Assembly: GCA_964588285.1 (NCBI GenBank)
Contig: CAZPNX010000006.1
Location: forward strand, 1-64,000
DNA from: CAZPNX01 sp964588285
GTDB taxonomy: Bacteria > Edwardsbacteria > AC1 > EtOH8
Direction of reading: 5' to 3'
DNA: 64,000 nucleotides
The position numbers and the translations under genes were made by a program. Positions 15,417 through 24,625 of the stretch are shown here, piece after piece (position 1 is the stretch's first letter; each line of letters begins with the position of its first letter). The notes beneath the pieces were generated by a model that saw only the letters and a list, made by a program, of their open reading frames with translations, did not search any database and was not told where the DNA came from.

Positions 15417-17006
15417 ATGCCTTCATCCGACTTCCTGGTCATCGGCTCCGGCATCGCCGGGCTGTCTTTCGCTCTGAAAACGGCCGAGCAGGGGACGGTG
15501 GCCGTCATCACCAAGAAGGCTGAGACCGACAGCAACACCAACCTGGCCCAGGGCGGGGTGGCGGCGGTGGTGGGCCCGGACGACGACGTCCGCTCCCATG
15601 TCGAGGATACCATCAGGGCAGGATGCGGGCTTTCTAACCCCGAGGCGGTGGAGGTTATGGCCGCCGAAGGGCCGGACTTGGTGCGTCAGCTTTTCGAGAT
15701 GGGGGTGGGGTTCAGTCTGCGGCCTGACGGCGACTTCGACTTGGGGCAGGAGGGAGGGCACTCGCACCGGCGCATAGTCCATGCCCGGGATTACACCGGA
15801 CGGGAAATCGAACGGGTTCTGGTGGAACGGGTCAGGGCCCATCCCAAAATAAAAATCCTGGAACATCATCTGGCCGTGGAGTTGGTGGTGGAGCGCTCCG
15901 GGGGCGCGGCTCGCTGTCTGGGCGCCTATGTGCTCAACCTGTCTTCCCAGGAGATGGAAACCCAGGCCGCCGGCTGCACCCTGCTGGCCACCGGTGGTAT
16001 GGGCCAGGCCTACCTCCATACCACCAATCCGCCCATTGCCACCGGAGACGGCATAGCCATGGCCTACCGGGCCGGGGCCACGGTGGCCAACATGGAGTTC
16101 GTCCAGTTCCACCCTACTTCCCTCTATCAGCCCCAACCGGATAAAAGCGGCCGGGCTTTCCTCATTTCCGAGGCGGTCCGCGGCGAGGGCGGGATACTGC
16201 GCACCCGGGAGGGGAGGGCCTTTATGGCCGACTATCATGATCGGAGGGAAATGGCTCCCCGCGACGTGGTGGCCCGGGCCATCGACTCCGAGCTCAAGGC
16301 CTCGGGCGATCCCTGCGTTTACCTTGACATCTCATCCATAGGGTTGGCGAGGTTTCGCGAGCGCTTTCCCAACATCGTCCAGGGGTGCGCTGAGAGGGGG
16401 ATTGAACTGGAAAGCCAGAGGATTCCGGTGGTTCCGGCCGCCCATTACATCTGCGGAGGGGTGTTGACCGATCTCTGGGGCCGCACCGACATCCCAAGCC
16501 TCTATGCCGCCGGGGAGACGGCCTGCACTGGCGTCCACGGGGCCAACCGCCTGGCCTCTAACTCCCTCCTGGAAGCCTTGGTCTTCGCCCACCGGGCCGC
16601 CAAGTCGGCTCTGGATGAAGGAAAGGCTCCAGGGTCTCTGCCGGGATGGGATTACGTGGGCTCGGTACCCAGCCGGGAGAAGGTGGTGGTCAGCCACAAC
16701 CGTCAGAGCATCAGGTCGCTGATGGCCGATTATGTCGGCGTGGTGCGCAGCGACGAAAGGCTGCGGCGGGCCGGACAGAGGCTGGCGGTCATCGAACAGG
16801 AGATCCGGGACTATTACTGGCGCTACCGGGTGACAGAGGAGCTGGCCGAATTGCGCAACATCTCGACGGTGGCCAGGCTGGTGATCGCCTGCGCCACCGC
16901 CAGGGAGGAATCGCGGGGATTGCACTTCAACCAAGATCATCCTAAGATCGAAGACCCGCAATGTAGAAAGAACAGCCTGATGCGCCGTGAACCGGGCACG
17001 CCATAA
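15417..17006 (+). CDS. nadB: L-aspartate oxidase
   Basis: 529 aa. It oxidises L-aspartate to iminoaspartate, the first step of bacterial NAD synthesis. The FAD-binding N-terminus VIGSGIAGLSFALKTAE is followed by NTNLAQGGVAAV, HSHRRIVHARDYTGREIE, MEFVQFHPTSLY, the active-site Arg region EMAPRDVVARAID, and GVHGANRLASNSLLEALVFA. The helical C-terminal domain is complete. ATG 15417 fits the family N-terminus; the frame stays open further upstream but there overlaps cdsA. nadA and nadC are not in the window. Confidence 0.95.
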   Translation: MPSSDFLVIGSGIAGLSFALKTAEQGTVAVITKKAETDSNTNLAQGGVAAVVGPDDDVRSHVEDTIRAGCGLSNPEAVEVMAAEGPDLVRQLFEMGVGFSLRPDGDFDLGQEGGHSHRRIVHARDYTGREIERVLVERVRAHPKIKILEHHLAVELVVERSGGAARCLGAYVLNLSSQEMETQAAGCTLLATGGMGQAYLHTTNPPIATGDGIAMAYRAGATVANMEFVQFHPTSLYQPQPDKSGRAFLISEAVRGEGGILRTREGRAFMADYHDRREMAPRDVVARAIDSELKASGDPCVYLDISSIGLARFRERFPNIVQGCAERGIELESQRIPVVPAAHYICGGVLTDLWGRTDIPSLYAAGETACTGVHGANRLASNSLLEALVFAHRAAKSALDEGKAPGSLPGWDYVGSVPSREKVVVSHNRQSIRSLMADYVGVVRSDERLRRAGQRLAVIEQEIRDYYWRYRVTEELAELRNISTVARLVIACATAREESRGLHFNQDHPKIEDPQCRKNSLMRREPGTP

Positions 17007-17063
17007 TCGAAAACCGGCAGGCGGGACAAATCCAAAAAGGAATCCGACTGACGGCTGCAGCGC

Positions 17064-17093
17064 TTGACAAGGCCTTGTTATAATTGATATAAT
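17064..17093 (+). promoter_or_regulatory. Promoter of the PTS-IIA/Trk operon
   Basis: Perfect -35 TTGACA (17064-17069) and perfect -10 TATAAT (17088-17093), with an 18-bp spacer. The leader to the first gene is about 110 nt. It holds a small hairpin, GGGCA (17180-17184) with TGCCC (17198-17202). Confidence 0.8.
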
Positions 17094-17212
17094 GACAATG
17101 TGGGTCGTTTCGTTAATGCAACGGAGCGGCCTCATTATATAAAGGAAGCAACCGCCAACAGAAAGCAGATGATCCATAGGGCATGGGCTAAGGCCGGTGC
17201 CCTATTTAAGAT

Positions 17213-17752
17213 ATGCCCCTCAAACTTTCCAGCCTGACCGAGCCTTCGCTCATCATCGTCTCGCTGGCGGCGACCGAATCCACGGAAGCCCTGCGGGAGA
17301 TGCTGGCCCGGGCCTTTTGCTCGGACCGCATCGCCTCCCATCAGGCGGCCGAACAGATAGAGCAGATGGTGCCCGGCATTGGGGCCAAGGTGGGCCAGAG
17401 CATCATCCGCCAGGGCGAGGACGAGATCCTGGGCGAGCTGGTGCACCGGGAGTCTTTGGGCACCACCGGCATCGGCGAGGCGGTGGCCATACCCCACACC
17501 CGGCATCCGCTGGTCAAAGAGATGGTGCTGGTGATGGGGCGGTCGCACCGGGGTATAGATTTCAACTCCCTTGACGGCCAGCCGGTGAGGCTTTTCTTCC
17601 TGCTGTTGATACCCCAGGAGGAGAGGGTCAAACACCTGGCCGCCCTGGCCGAGATAGCCAAGCTGGTGAAAGCTCCGAATCTGGTGGCCCAGATGCTACA
17701 GGCACCGGACGCCAAGGAGATCTACAAGCTGTTGAAGAAGGCCGAGGGATGA
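17213..17752 (+). CDS. PTS EIIA-type (fructose/Ntr-like) regulatory protein
   Basis: 179 aa. It is a PTS_EIIA_2 domain with the phosphorylatable His at about 95 in GIGEAVAIPHTR, and the GRSHRGIDFNSLDGQPVRLFFLLL core. About 20 residues (AAEQIEQMVPGIGAKVGQSI) appear inserted before the RESLGTTGIG segment. There is no EIIB or EIIC domain and no sugar PTS gene nearby. It overlaps the K+ transporter gene by 4 nt (ATGA). In E. coli, EIIA-Ntr (PtsN) binds TrkA and tunes K+ uptake. This gene is therefore a likely direct regulator of the adjoining transporter (inference from context). Confidence 0.85.
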   Translation: MPLKLSSLTEPSLIIVSLAATESTEALREMLARAFCSDRIASHQAAEQIEQMVPGIGAKVGQSIIRQGEDEILGELVHRESLGTTGIGEAVAIPHTRHPLVKEMVLVMGRSHRGIDFNSLDGQPVRLFFLLLIPQEERVKHLAALAEIAKLVKAPNLVAQMLQAPDAKEIYKLLKKAEG

Positions 17753-19146
17753 AGCCGAGGCCTAAGATCTACCGCCGTCTTTTCCAGGTGGAGATCACCC
17801 CGGCCCGGATCCTGGTGCTGGGTTACCTTATCGCTATCTTAAGCGGCTCCATTCTTCTGTGGCTGCCCTTTTCCTCGCCCCGGGAAAACCCCTGCAGCTA
17901 TATGGACGCCCTTTTCACCGCCTCCTCGGCGGTCTGCGTCACCGGTTTGATCGTCCGCGACACGCCGCGGGACTTCACTCCGGCCGGCCAGGCCGTCATC
18001 CTGGCTCTCATCCAGATCGGAGGCCTGGGCTACATGTCGATCGCCACCGTTCTCTCTCTGCTGGTGGGCCGGAGGATCTCGCTCAAGGAGAGGCTTATGA
18101 TCCGCGAAGCCTACAACGTCCTGACGCTGGAGGGACTGGCCAGCTTTGCCCTGAGGATACTCAAAGTGACTGCGGTGCTGGAGCTGGCCGGGGCGGCGGT
18201 CTTGACGCTGCACTGGCAGCGCCAGGGTTTGACCCTGCTGCGCGCAGCCGCCCTGGGCGTCTTCCACTCGGTGTCCGCATTCTGCAATGCCGGATTCAGC
18301 CTCTTCTCCAACAACCTATCCGGGTTCGTCGCCGATCCGGTTGTCAACCTTACCGTCTGCACCTTAGTGATCTCCGGCGGACTGGGATTCATCGTCATCA
18401 GCGACCTGTACAAGACCAGGATCCAAAAGTCGGAAAGGCGCTTGACGGTTCATACCAAAATGGTGCTGATGATAACCGGCCTGCTGATTTTGTCCGGCAC
18501 CCTGTTCATCTACTTCCTGGAGCGCCACCATACCCTGAGGGGGCTGCCCGAAAACGCCAAGTGGCTGGCGGCTCTTTTCCAGTCGGTGACTCCGAGAACG
18601 GCCGGCTTCAACACCGTCGACATCGGGCGGATGTGCTTTCCCACCTTGATGCTGATGATGATATTCATGTTCATCGGGGCCTCGCCCGGGGGCACCGGCG
18701 GGGGGATCAAGACCACCGCCTTCGGAGTAATCATGGCCTCGGTCTGGGCCACTCTCTCCGGAAGGAGCAAGGTCAATTTCCTCAAGTCGCGGATATCGAC
18801 CGAGTCCATCAACCGCTCCTATGTGCTGGCCTTCATGGCCGCCATGCTGGTGGTGCTGGTGGCCCTGCTGCTGCTGAGGGCCGAAATGCGGACCCTGACC
18901 GCCGACCGCATGCTGCCGGTGCTGTTCGAGGTGGTCTCGGCCTTCGGCACGGTCGGCCTGTCCACCGGCTCGGCCATCGATCCGGCCTGCAGCCTGGCGC
19001 ACGACTTCAACCACTGGGGGAAACTGCTTATTATCCTGACCATGTTTGCCGGCCGGGTGGGTCCGATGACCCTGGGCACGGCCGTGGTCTGGCGGCGGCG
19101 GGATCAGCCGTTCGACTATCCTGAAGGCCGGGTGCTGATAGGCTGA
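17749..19146 (+). CDS. Trk/Ktr-type K+ transporter, membrane subunit
   Basis: 465 aa. It is a SKT-superfamily channel-like transporter with four M1-P-M2 repeats. The four pore loops can be seen: SSAVCVTGLIV, FCNAGFSLF, TPRTAGFNTVD and FGTVGLSTGSA, each with the filter Gly. The length fits KtrB or TrkH. It starts inside the stop of the EIIA gene and is followed by the RCK subunit at 19228. Confidence 0.94.
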   Translation: MKPRPKIYRRLFQVEITPARILVLGYLIAILSGSILLWLPFSSPRENPCSYMDALFTASSAVCVTGLIVRDTPRDFTPAGQAVILALIQIGGLGYMSIATVLSLLVGRRISLKERLMIREAYNVLTLEGLASFALRILKVTAVLELAGAAVLTLHWQRQGLTLLRAAALGVFHSVSAFCNAGFSLFSNNLSGFVADPVVNLTVCTLVISGGLGFIVISDLYKTRIQKSERRLTVHTKMVLMITGLLILSGTLFIYFLERHHTLRGLPENAKWLAALFQSVTPRTAGFNTVDIGRMCFPTLMLMMIFMFIGASPGGTGGGIKTTAFGVIMASVWATLSGRSKVNFLKSRISTESINRSYVLAFMAAMLVVLVALLLLRAEMRTLTADRMLPVLFEVVSAFGTVGLSTGSAIDPACSLAHDFNHWGKLLIILTMFAGRVGPMTLGTAVVWRRRDQPFDYPEGRVLIG

Positions 19147-19227
19147 CCGCCGGGGGCCAAACCGAAGACCGATGGAAATTTGCAATAGGGCTGGTCTATA
19201 AAATTAATAAATGGTAAAAGACGACCT

Positions 19228-19914
19228 ATGAGGCAATTCGCGGTAATCGGGCTGGGACAGTTCGGCGCCAGCGTGGCCCGGTCCCTAGCCCAGAAGGGCG
19301 GCGAGGTCATAGCCATCGACAAGGACCCGGACCGGATAACCGAAATATCGGATCAGGTGGCCCAGGCCATAGCCCTGGATGCGGTGGACGAGAAGAGCCT
19401 TTCGGCCCTAGGCCTCAAGGAGGTGGACGTGGCCATCGTCTCCACCGGACAGGACATCGAGGCTTCGATATCGGTGGTCCTAATCCTTAAAGAAATGGGG
19501 GTCAAAGAAATCGTGGCCAAGGCGGTCAGCGATATGCACGGCACCATCCTCAAGAAGGTGGGCGCCGACCGGGTAATTTTTCCGGAGAGGGACATGGGGG
19601 AGCGCATCGCCGAAAGCCTGGCTTCGCCCAATGTCCGGGATTACACCGAGATTTCGGACAATCACGGCATCATGGAGCTGGTGGCCCCTAAGCGGTTCTG
19701 GAGGAAAACCATGGCCGAGCTGGACCTGGACGACGAGTTCAATGTCTCGGTTGTGGCCATCAAGCGCAAGGTGCCCGCCATCCGCCAGGACGGGGAGACG
19801 GAGATCAAAGAGGAGATCATCATCAAACCCCAGGCCGAAGAAAGGATCAGCCAGGGCGACGTGCTGATCATCATCGGCCGATACGAAGACATCCAGAAAG
19901 TGAGGGGGCTGTGA
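19228..19914 (+). CDS. Trk/Ktr K+ transporter, RCK (TrkA/KtrA) subunit
   Basis: 228 aa. It is the cytoplasmic gating subunit. The N-terminal RCK_N Rossmann domain has AVIGLGQFGASVARSLAQKG (nucleotide-binding GxGxFG) and the acidic IDKDPDRI. The C-terminal RCK_C domain is at about 135-228 (ELDLDDEFNVSVVAIKRK). At this length it is KtrA-like rather than the double-RCK TrkA of E. coli. The TPR gene overlaps its last 4 nt. Confidence 0.94.
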   Translation: MRQFAVIGLGQFGASVARSLAQKGGEVIAIDKDPDRITEISDQVAQAIALDAVDEKSLSALGLKEVDVAIVSTGQDIEASISVVLILKEMGVKEIVAKAVSDMHGTILKKVGADRVIFPERDMGERIAESLASPNVRDYTEISDNHGIMELVAPKRFWRKTMAELDLDDEFNVSVVAIKRKVPAIRQDGETEIKEEIIIKPQAEERISQGDVLIIIGRYEDIQKVRGL

Positions 19915-20186
19915 GCGCCGTGGGCGACCGAAAAAAGGATGCTATGAAACTGGTGGAGCTGGGAAAGTTCTACTATCTCAATCAAAAATACGACCAGGCG
20001 GTGGCCGAATACCGAAAGGCGGTGGAACTGGATCCCAAGAATGCCGACGCCCGCTTCAACCTGGGAATAGCCTTGGAGACCATCAACGACCTGGAGGGAG
20101 CGCGGGACGCCTTCGAAAAACTGCTGGAGCTGGAACCAGATTACAAGGGGGCCCAGGAGCATTACGACCGCCTGGTGGGTCAGTGA
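19911..20186 (+). CDS. Small TPR protein
   Basis: 91 aa from GTG 19911, which overlaps the RCK gene by 4 nt. GTG 19920 and ATG 19944 (MKLVELGKFYYLNQKYDQ) are alternatives. It contains two TPR motifs (YYLNQKYDQAVAEYRKAVEL and FNLGIALETINDLEGARDAF), so it is a protein-protein adaptor. It ends the K+ transport operon. The partner is unknown. Confidence 0.82.
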   Translation: MSAVGDRKKDAMKLVELGKFYYLNQKYDQAVAEYRKAVELDPKNADARFNLGIALETINDLEGARDAFEKLLELEPDYKGAQEHYDRLVGQ

Positions 20187-20334
20187 TGGACGGGTATTTC
20201 ACGGGGAACCCAGGAAAGCAATAGATCCAAGACAATAGATATCCAGCCTGAAGAGACAGAAACAATAACGGTCAATTTCTATTAATGGATCATTCATGCA
20301 TGGATTGCTGTTTTTCTGATAAAGACGAAGGGGG

Positions 20335-21219
20335 ATGGCTGGAGGCCATCCTTCTCTTGTAAATATGGAAAGGCCCAGGAATTTTTGGCCGCTTATGGCC
20401 GTGGGGATCGTCTCCATCTCCAGCGCCGCGGTCATGATCAAGCTCTGCCAGGCCGGGCCGCTGGCCGTGGCCTTTTACCGCTTGTCCTTGGCCAGCCTGG
20501 CGTTGTGGCCGGTCTTCCTCTATAGAAGGTCGTGGCGGGAGCTGGACAGAAAAAAGATCGGCGGAGCATTGCTGGCCGGTTTGTTTCTGGCGCTGCATTT
20601 TGGCTTTTGGCTCTATTCTCTGGAATACACCAACGTGGCCAGTTCGGTGGTGCTGGTGACCCTCAACCCGCTGTTCGTGGGGATTTTAGGCTGGATCCTT
20701 CTGGGCGAGCGGGTGGGGCTTAAGCTGGCGGCGGCCGTGGTCCTGGTGATCGCCGGCGGGGCCCTTATCGGAGGCGGCGCCCTGCAGACGGGCGGTCCGG
20801 CCATGAAGGGAAATCTGCTGGCCCTGGGCGGGGCCCTGATGGCCTCCCTCTATCTTTTGATCGGGCGCAGACTGAGGCCGAAATTGGACATCGTCCCCTA
20901 TGCCACGGTCTGCTATACCTCCACCTCGGCCCTGCTTTTTGCCGGTTGCCTGATTTGGGGCCAGAGTTTGTGGGGCTTTGATCCCAGGACATGGATCCTG
21001 TTCCTGGGACTGGCCCTGGGGCCGCAGATTTTGGGCCACACCCTCTTCAATTGGGGGCTTAAGTATTTACCGGCCTCCAAGATAGCCATGATGATCGTGG
21101 CCGAGCCCATCGGAGCCACGGTGCTGGCCTTCTTGGTGCTGGGACAGGCCCCGACCCTCGGGGAAATCGCCGGCGGACTTCTGATACTGTGCGGCGTCTA
21201 TCTATCGGCCGCCGGGTGA
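20335..21219 (+). CDS. EamA/DMT-family transporter
   Basis: 294 aa. About ten hydrophobic segments are arranged as two EamA repeats. The first contains VMIKLCQAGPLAVAFYRLSL and YTNVASSVVLVTLNPLFVGILG; the second contains ALGGALMASLYLLIGRRLR and MMIVAEPIGATVLAFLVLGQ. Members export amino acids or other metabolites; the substrate is not predictable. ATG 20335 or ATG 20365 (MERPRNFWPL) may be the start. The 148 nt upstream show no clear promoter. Confidence 0.88.
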   Translation: MAGGHPSLVNMERPRNFWPLMAVGIVSISSAAVMIKLCQAGPLAVAFYRLSLASLALWPVFLYRRSWRELDRKKIGGALLAGLFLALHFGFWLYSLEYTNVASSVVLVTLNPLFVGILGWILLGERVGLKLAAAVVLVIAGGALIGGGALQTGGPAMKGNLLALGGALMASLYLLIGRRLRPKLDIVPYATVCYTSTSALLFAGCLIWGQSLWGFDPRTWILFLGLALGPQILGHTLFNWGLKYLPASKIAMMIVAEPIGATVLAFLVLGQAPTLGEIAGGLLILCGVYLSAAG

Positions 21220-21252
21220 GGATCGGATTTGCCGGCAGCAGGGATGTAAGAA

Positions 21253-23130
21253 ATGCTGGTTTCGAATAGGGTTGAAAAAGTTTTATTTGCTTGGTCGGCC
21301 ATCGGTTTTCTTTTAATTACCGTCCCCCCGGCCGTCGCCACATGCCAAGAGCTTCCGGAGTTGGAGGCTGAGACCGAATCCGAGGATCTGGCCGAGTTGC
21401 TGAGCTACCTGCAGGACAACCCCATCAATTTGAACCGGGCCACGGCCGAGGAACTGATGCTCATCCCCTGGCTGAGCCCGGCCCAGGCCCTGCGCCTCCA
21501 CCAGTACCTAAAGGGCAGACCGGCCTCCGACCCCTCCCGGCTGGCAACAGAGGGGATCATCGATCAGGACACCTGGAAAAAGATATTACCCTATATTTAT
21601 ATTGAAGGCAGACCAGGCTCTCCCGTTCGGCCTTCACTATCATCCCTTTGGCAGAGATCATGGCCGGCTCAGGCGGTTTCGGAGTCGGAGCCTTGGAGCC
21701 ACCGGCAACGCTTAGAACGTTGGAAGCCTGACGGCTGGTCGGCCTTTCTTCAAACCCAGAAGGACAGGGGGGAGAGCAACTGGCTTGATTTCTGGTCCGG
21801 CGCGGCCGGATACCGGGATCCGCGGGGAAGGTTCCAACTGCTGGCCGGCGACTTTCAGATCAGGATAGGACTGGGGCTGATCTTTGGCGGAACCGGCCCC
21901 AGGTTTCTTTATCCAGGATGTTTCCCCAAAACGGCGGTACCGGCCGCGGCCGCCATCCATACTTCCAGCAGCGAATGGTCGGCCCTGCGCGGCGGGGCGG
22001 CCTGGGGCCGCCTGGGAAGCTTCAGGATGCTGGTCGCCGCTTCGCAGCGCCGGATAGACGGCCGCATCGACAGTACCGGCACGCTATGGCACATCTACCA
22101 GGACGGCTACCATCGGACCGACCAAGAGCTGGCCAGGAAGCACAACGCCTCAGAGCAGATGGGCGTCCTTTACCTTGGTTGGGAGCCGATCAGCCTAGGA
22201 TGGATGGGAGCCGCGGCCTATGCCTGCGATTACGACCCTCCCTTTGCCGAATCGCTTTCAATCAAGTCCGGCGCCAGTCTTTCCGGAGGCCTGGCCGGAA
22301 GTCCGGGCTATGTATCGTTCGAGCTGGCTGCCACCGAGCAAAAAGCCGGAGCCTTAAGCGCGCTGGCCGGGGCTAGGGCCTGGGGAACCGAGGCCTCACT
22401 TCTGGCGTACTTTTACCAACCTGGCTACCGTTCCCCCAGGTTCAATGCCTACGAACGCTATGGGGGAAGCGACGAGCAGGGAGCGGCCGTCTTCCAAAAA
22501 TCATCGCTGCCGCTCCGGACATCCCTTTCCACGCTTTTCCACTGGTACCGGCCTTGGTCGGCTTCGGCCGCCGTTGATAAGGGGCACGGCGGTTTCCTAT
22601 TGGATTTGAAGGTCGATAATGATATAATAAACCATCTTAATGCCGGTTGCCGTTTCAGGCTGAAGGAGGCAGAAAAGCCCTGTCAATCGGAAGAGGAAAT
22701 TCTTTTGGGCCGGGAAAGATATTCTTTAACCAAAATTATGCTGGATTGGACGATGGCCGGAGGCTGGATCGTTTCCAGCGATTACGCCGCCAGCCGTTTT
22801 CAGCCTGCATCCGGAGGGGGCGGGGAGAAGGGTGAAATGCTTTCGGCCGGAGTAGGCTGGAAAGAACGATCCGGGCTGTACATGTGCGCCCAGAGTTCGT
22901 TTTTCCGCACCGACAGCTACGGTGCCGCCATCTACCAAAACGAACCGGAATTGAAAAGCACCGGCTCCTTCCACCCGCTGTTCGGGTCCGGCCGCCGCGA
23001 CGCCCTGCTGGTCCGATATGCCTACGCCAAACGGCTTAGCGCCGAGTTCAAACTGGCCTACACTTACCGGGAGTACCAGGGGGAGACGGTGCGCCAGCCG
23101 GAGTTGGGGATGCAGATCGAAATCAAATAA
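21253..23130 (+). CDS. Helix-hairpin-helix protein with signal peptide, probable outer-membrane protein
   Basis: 625 aa. A signal-anchor-like N-terminus (VLFAWSAIGFLLITVPPAVA) precedes an acidic stretch. A ComEA-like HhH motif follows at about 56-88 (NPINLNRATAEELMLIPWLS). The remaining 500 residues are rich in Gly, Ser, Trp and Tyr, with alternating patterns like an outer-membrane beta-barrel (for example AGGWIVSSDYAASRFQP), and end in GMQIEIK. Similar HhH-plus-barrel proteins occur in Bacteroidetes-type genomes with no fixed function. A DNA-uptake role is conceivable but unproven. rseP follows after 25 nt. Confidence 0.68.
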   Translation: MLVSNRVEKVLFAWSAIGFLLITVPPAVATCQELPELEAETESEDLAELLSYLQDNPINLNRATAEELMLIPWLSPAQALRLHQYLKGRPASDPSRLATEGIIDQDTWKKILPYIYIEGRPGSPVRPSLSSLWQRSWPAQAVSESEPWSHRQRLERWKPDGWSAFLQTQKDRGESNWLDFWSGAAGYRDPRGRFQLLAGDFQIRIGLGLIFGGTGPRFLYPGCFPKTAVPAAAAIHTSSSEWSALRGGAAWGRLGSFRMLVAASQRRIDGRIDSTGTLWHIYQDGYHRTDQELARKHNASEQMGVLYLGWEPISLGWMGAAAYACDYDPPFAESLSIKSGASLSGGLAGSPGYVSFELAATEQKAGALSALAGARAWGTEASLLAYFYQPGYRSPRFNAYERYGGSDEQGAAVFQKSSLPLRTSLSTLFHWYRPWSASAAVDKGHGGFLLDLKVDNDIINHLNAGCRFRLKEAEKPCQSEEEILLGRERYSLTKIMLDWTMAGGWIVSSDYAASRFQPASGGGGEKGEMLSAGVGWKERSGLYMCAQSSFFRTDSYGAAIYQNEPELKSTGSFHPLFGSGRRDALLVRYAYAKRLSAEFKLAYTYREYQGETVRQPELGMQIEIK

Positions 23131-23155
23131 CCCAACATTAGTATTGTAAAGAAAA

Positions 23156-24517
23156 ATGTCGATCACCATTCTGGCCACCGCCTTCGTCCTGGGCATCCTC
23201 ATCTTCGTCCACGAGCTGGGCCACTTTTGGGCGGCCCGCAAGATAGGGATAAAAGTACTGACCTTCTCCTTGGGTTTCGGGCCCAAGCTGATCGGCTTCA
23301 AGCGGGGGGAAACGCTTTATAAGATCTCGGCAGTGCCCTTCGGCGGCTACGTCAAGATGGCCGGCGAGGAGGCCTTCGACGAGGGTTATGCCGCCAAGCC
23401 GGGCGACTACATGGCCGCGCCCTGGTGGGGCCGGGTGTTGATGGCCTTTGCCGGCCCCGGGGCCAACCTGGTCACCGCCTTCCTGCTTCTCTGTCTGGTG
23501 GGGGTCATCGGCGTCCGGCTTCCGGATTTTGCCCCGATGGTCGGCTTGGTGGAAAAGGGAAGCCTGGCGGACAAGGTCGGCATACTGCCGGGCGATCACA
23601 TCGTCTCCCTGCAGGGCCGGCCGGTTAAAACCTGGCACCAGCTGAGCGAGTTTTGGCCGCAAGAGTCCAAGGGAGCGGTTGCCGATAGCCTGGCTCTGAT
23701 GCTGTCTCGCCGCGGTACCCGGTTTACAGCAATGGTCCCTTCAGCCAATAAGGAAGACTTTTTGGCCGGCACCGGCCCGGCCATCGAGCCGGAGCTGGGC
23801 GAGGTGATGCCCGGAGCGCCGGCCTACCAAGCCGGAATGCAGAAGGGGGATGTGGTCCTCTCTATCGACGGAAAGCCGGTGGCCACCTGGGACGAAATGC
23901 GGACCGTCATTTACGCCAGCCCGGAGAAGACGATAAGGCTTCAAGTCAAACGCGGTTCGGACACGCTCGCCATCGTCGTCACCCCCATGCCGCAGCAGAT
24001 GCCGGGGCAGGGCACGGTGGGGGTCATCGGCATCTCGCCGCCGTCCTACGGCAGCTACACGGTCAGGTGGCCGGTTCACCAAGCGATTTTGTTGGGGGCA
24101 GCCAATACCGTCAGCTCCATGGTTCGAACCTACGGTTTCCTGGGACAGCTGATCACCAGGCCCAAGGCCGCCTCCCAGCAGTTGGGCGGCTTCGTGATGA
24201 TAGGGCAGATGGCCGGGCAGTCGGCCAAGAAGGGGCTGTCCGACCTGATGCAGTTGATGGCGGTGCTTTCTATCAGCCTGTTCGTCCTTAACCTGCTGCC
24301 ATTGCCGGTGCTTGACGGAGGGGTCATCTTCTTTTCGCTGCTGGAGGGTCTGCGGAAAAGACCGCTGCCGGGCAAGGTCCAGGCGGCCATCCAACAGGTG
24401 GGGGTGACCCTGCTGCTGCTGTTGGTGGCCTACACCCTGTTCAACGATTTCTCCAGGATAGTGGGCCGGAGGCAGGCGCTGAAGGGCAAGCCGGCCCTTG
24501 AGCAGAGAGTAGATTAA
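23156..24517 (+). CDS. rseP: RIP metalloprotease (site-2 protease family)
   Basis: 453 aa. It cleaves transmembrane anti-sigma factors and signal-peptide remnants inside the membrane. The zinc motif HELGH is at 19-23. Two PDZ-like regions follow (GILPGDHIVSLQGRPVKTW and GMQKGDVVLSIDGKPVATW). The third ligand region NLLPLPVLDGGVIFF lies near residue 380. It has four hydrophobic segments and is full length. It is followed by an 85-bp inverted-repeat element. Confidence 0.95.
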   Translation: MSITILATAFVLGILIFVHELGHFWAARKIGIKVLTFSLGFGPKLIGFKRGETLYKISAVPFGGYVKMAGEEAFDEGYAAKPGDYMAAPWWGRVLMAFAGPGANLVTAFLLLCLVGVIGVRLPDFAPMVGLVEKGSLADKVGILPGDHIVSLQGRPVKTWHQLSEFWPQESKGAVADSLALMLSRRGTRFTAMVPSANKEDFLAGTGPAIEPELGEVMPGAPAYQAGMQKGDVVLSIDGKPVATWDEMRTVIYASPEKTIRLQVKRGSDTLAIVVTPMPQQMPGQGTVGVIGISPPSYGSYTVRWPVHQAILLGAANTVSSMVRTYGFLGQLITRPKAASQQLGGFVMIGQMAGQSAKKGLSDLMQLMAVLSISLFVLNLLPLPVLDGGVIFFSLLEGLRKRPLPGKVQAAIQQVGVTLLLLLVAYTLFNDFSRIVGRRQALKGKPALEQRVD

Positions 24518-24521
24518 ACAT

Positions 24522-24606
24522 CTCACAAAGACACAAAGGCACCAAGAAAACTTTCCGGATAATCCCCCAATTTGATTCAATTTCCGTGTCTTCGCGTCTT
24601 TGTGAG
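24522..24606 (+). repeat. 85-bp MITE-like element (same ends as the GxxExxY cassette)
   Basis: The left arm starts CTCACAAAGACACAAAGGCA (24522 on) and the right arm ends CGTGTCTTCGCGTCTTTGTG plus AG (24585-24606). The arms are imperfect reverse complements around a core of about 40 nt with no coding capacity. Its ends match the inverted repeats that flank the GxxExxY gene at 33384-33409 and 33971-33996. It lies just upstream of tyrS. Confidence 0.75.
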
Positions 24607-24625
24607 AGATAATACACAGAGAAAT

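Noticed and set aside
17079..17084. First TATAAT in the nadB-PTS gap
   Set aside because: It is only 9 bp from TTGACA; the second TATAAT at 17088 gives an 18-bp spacer.
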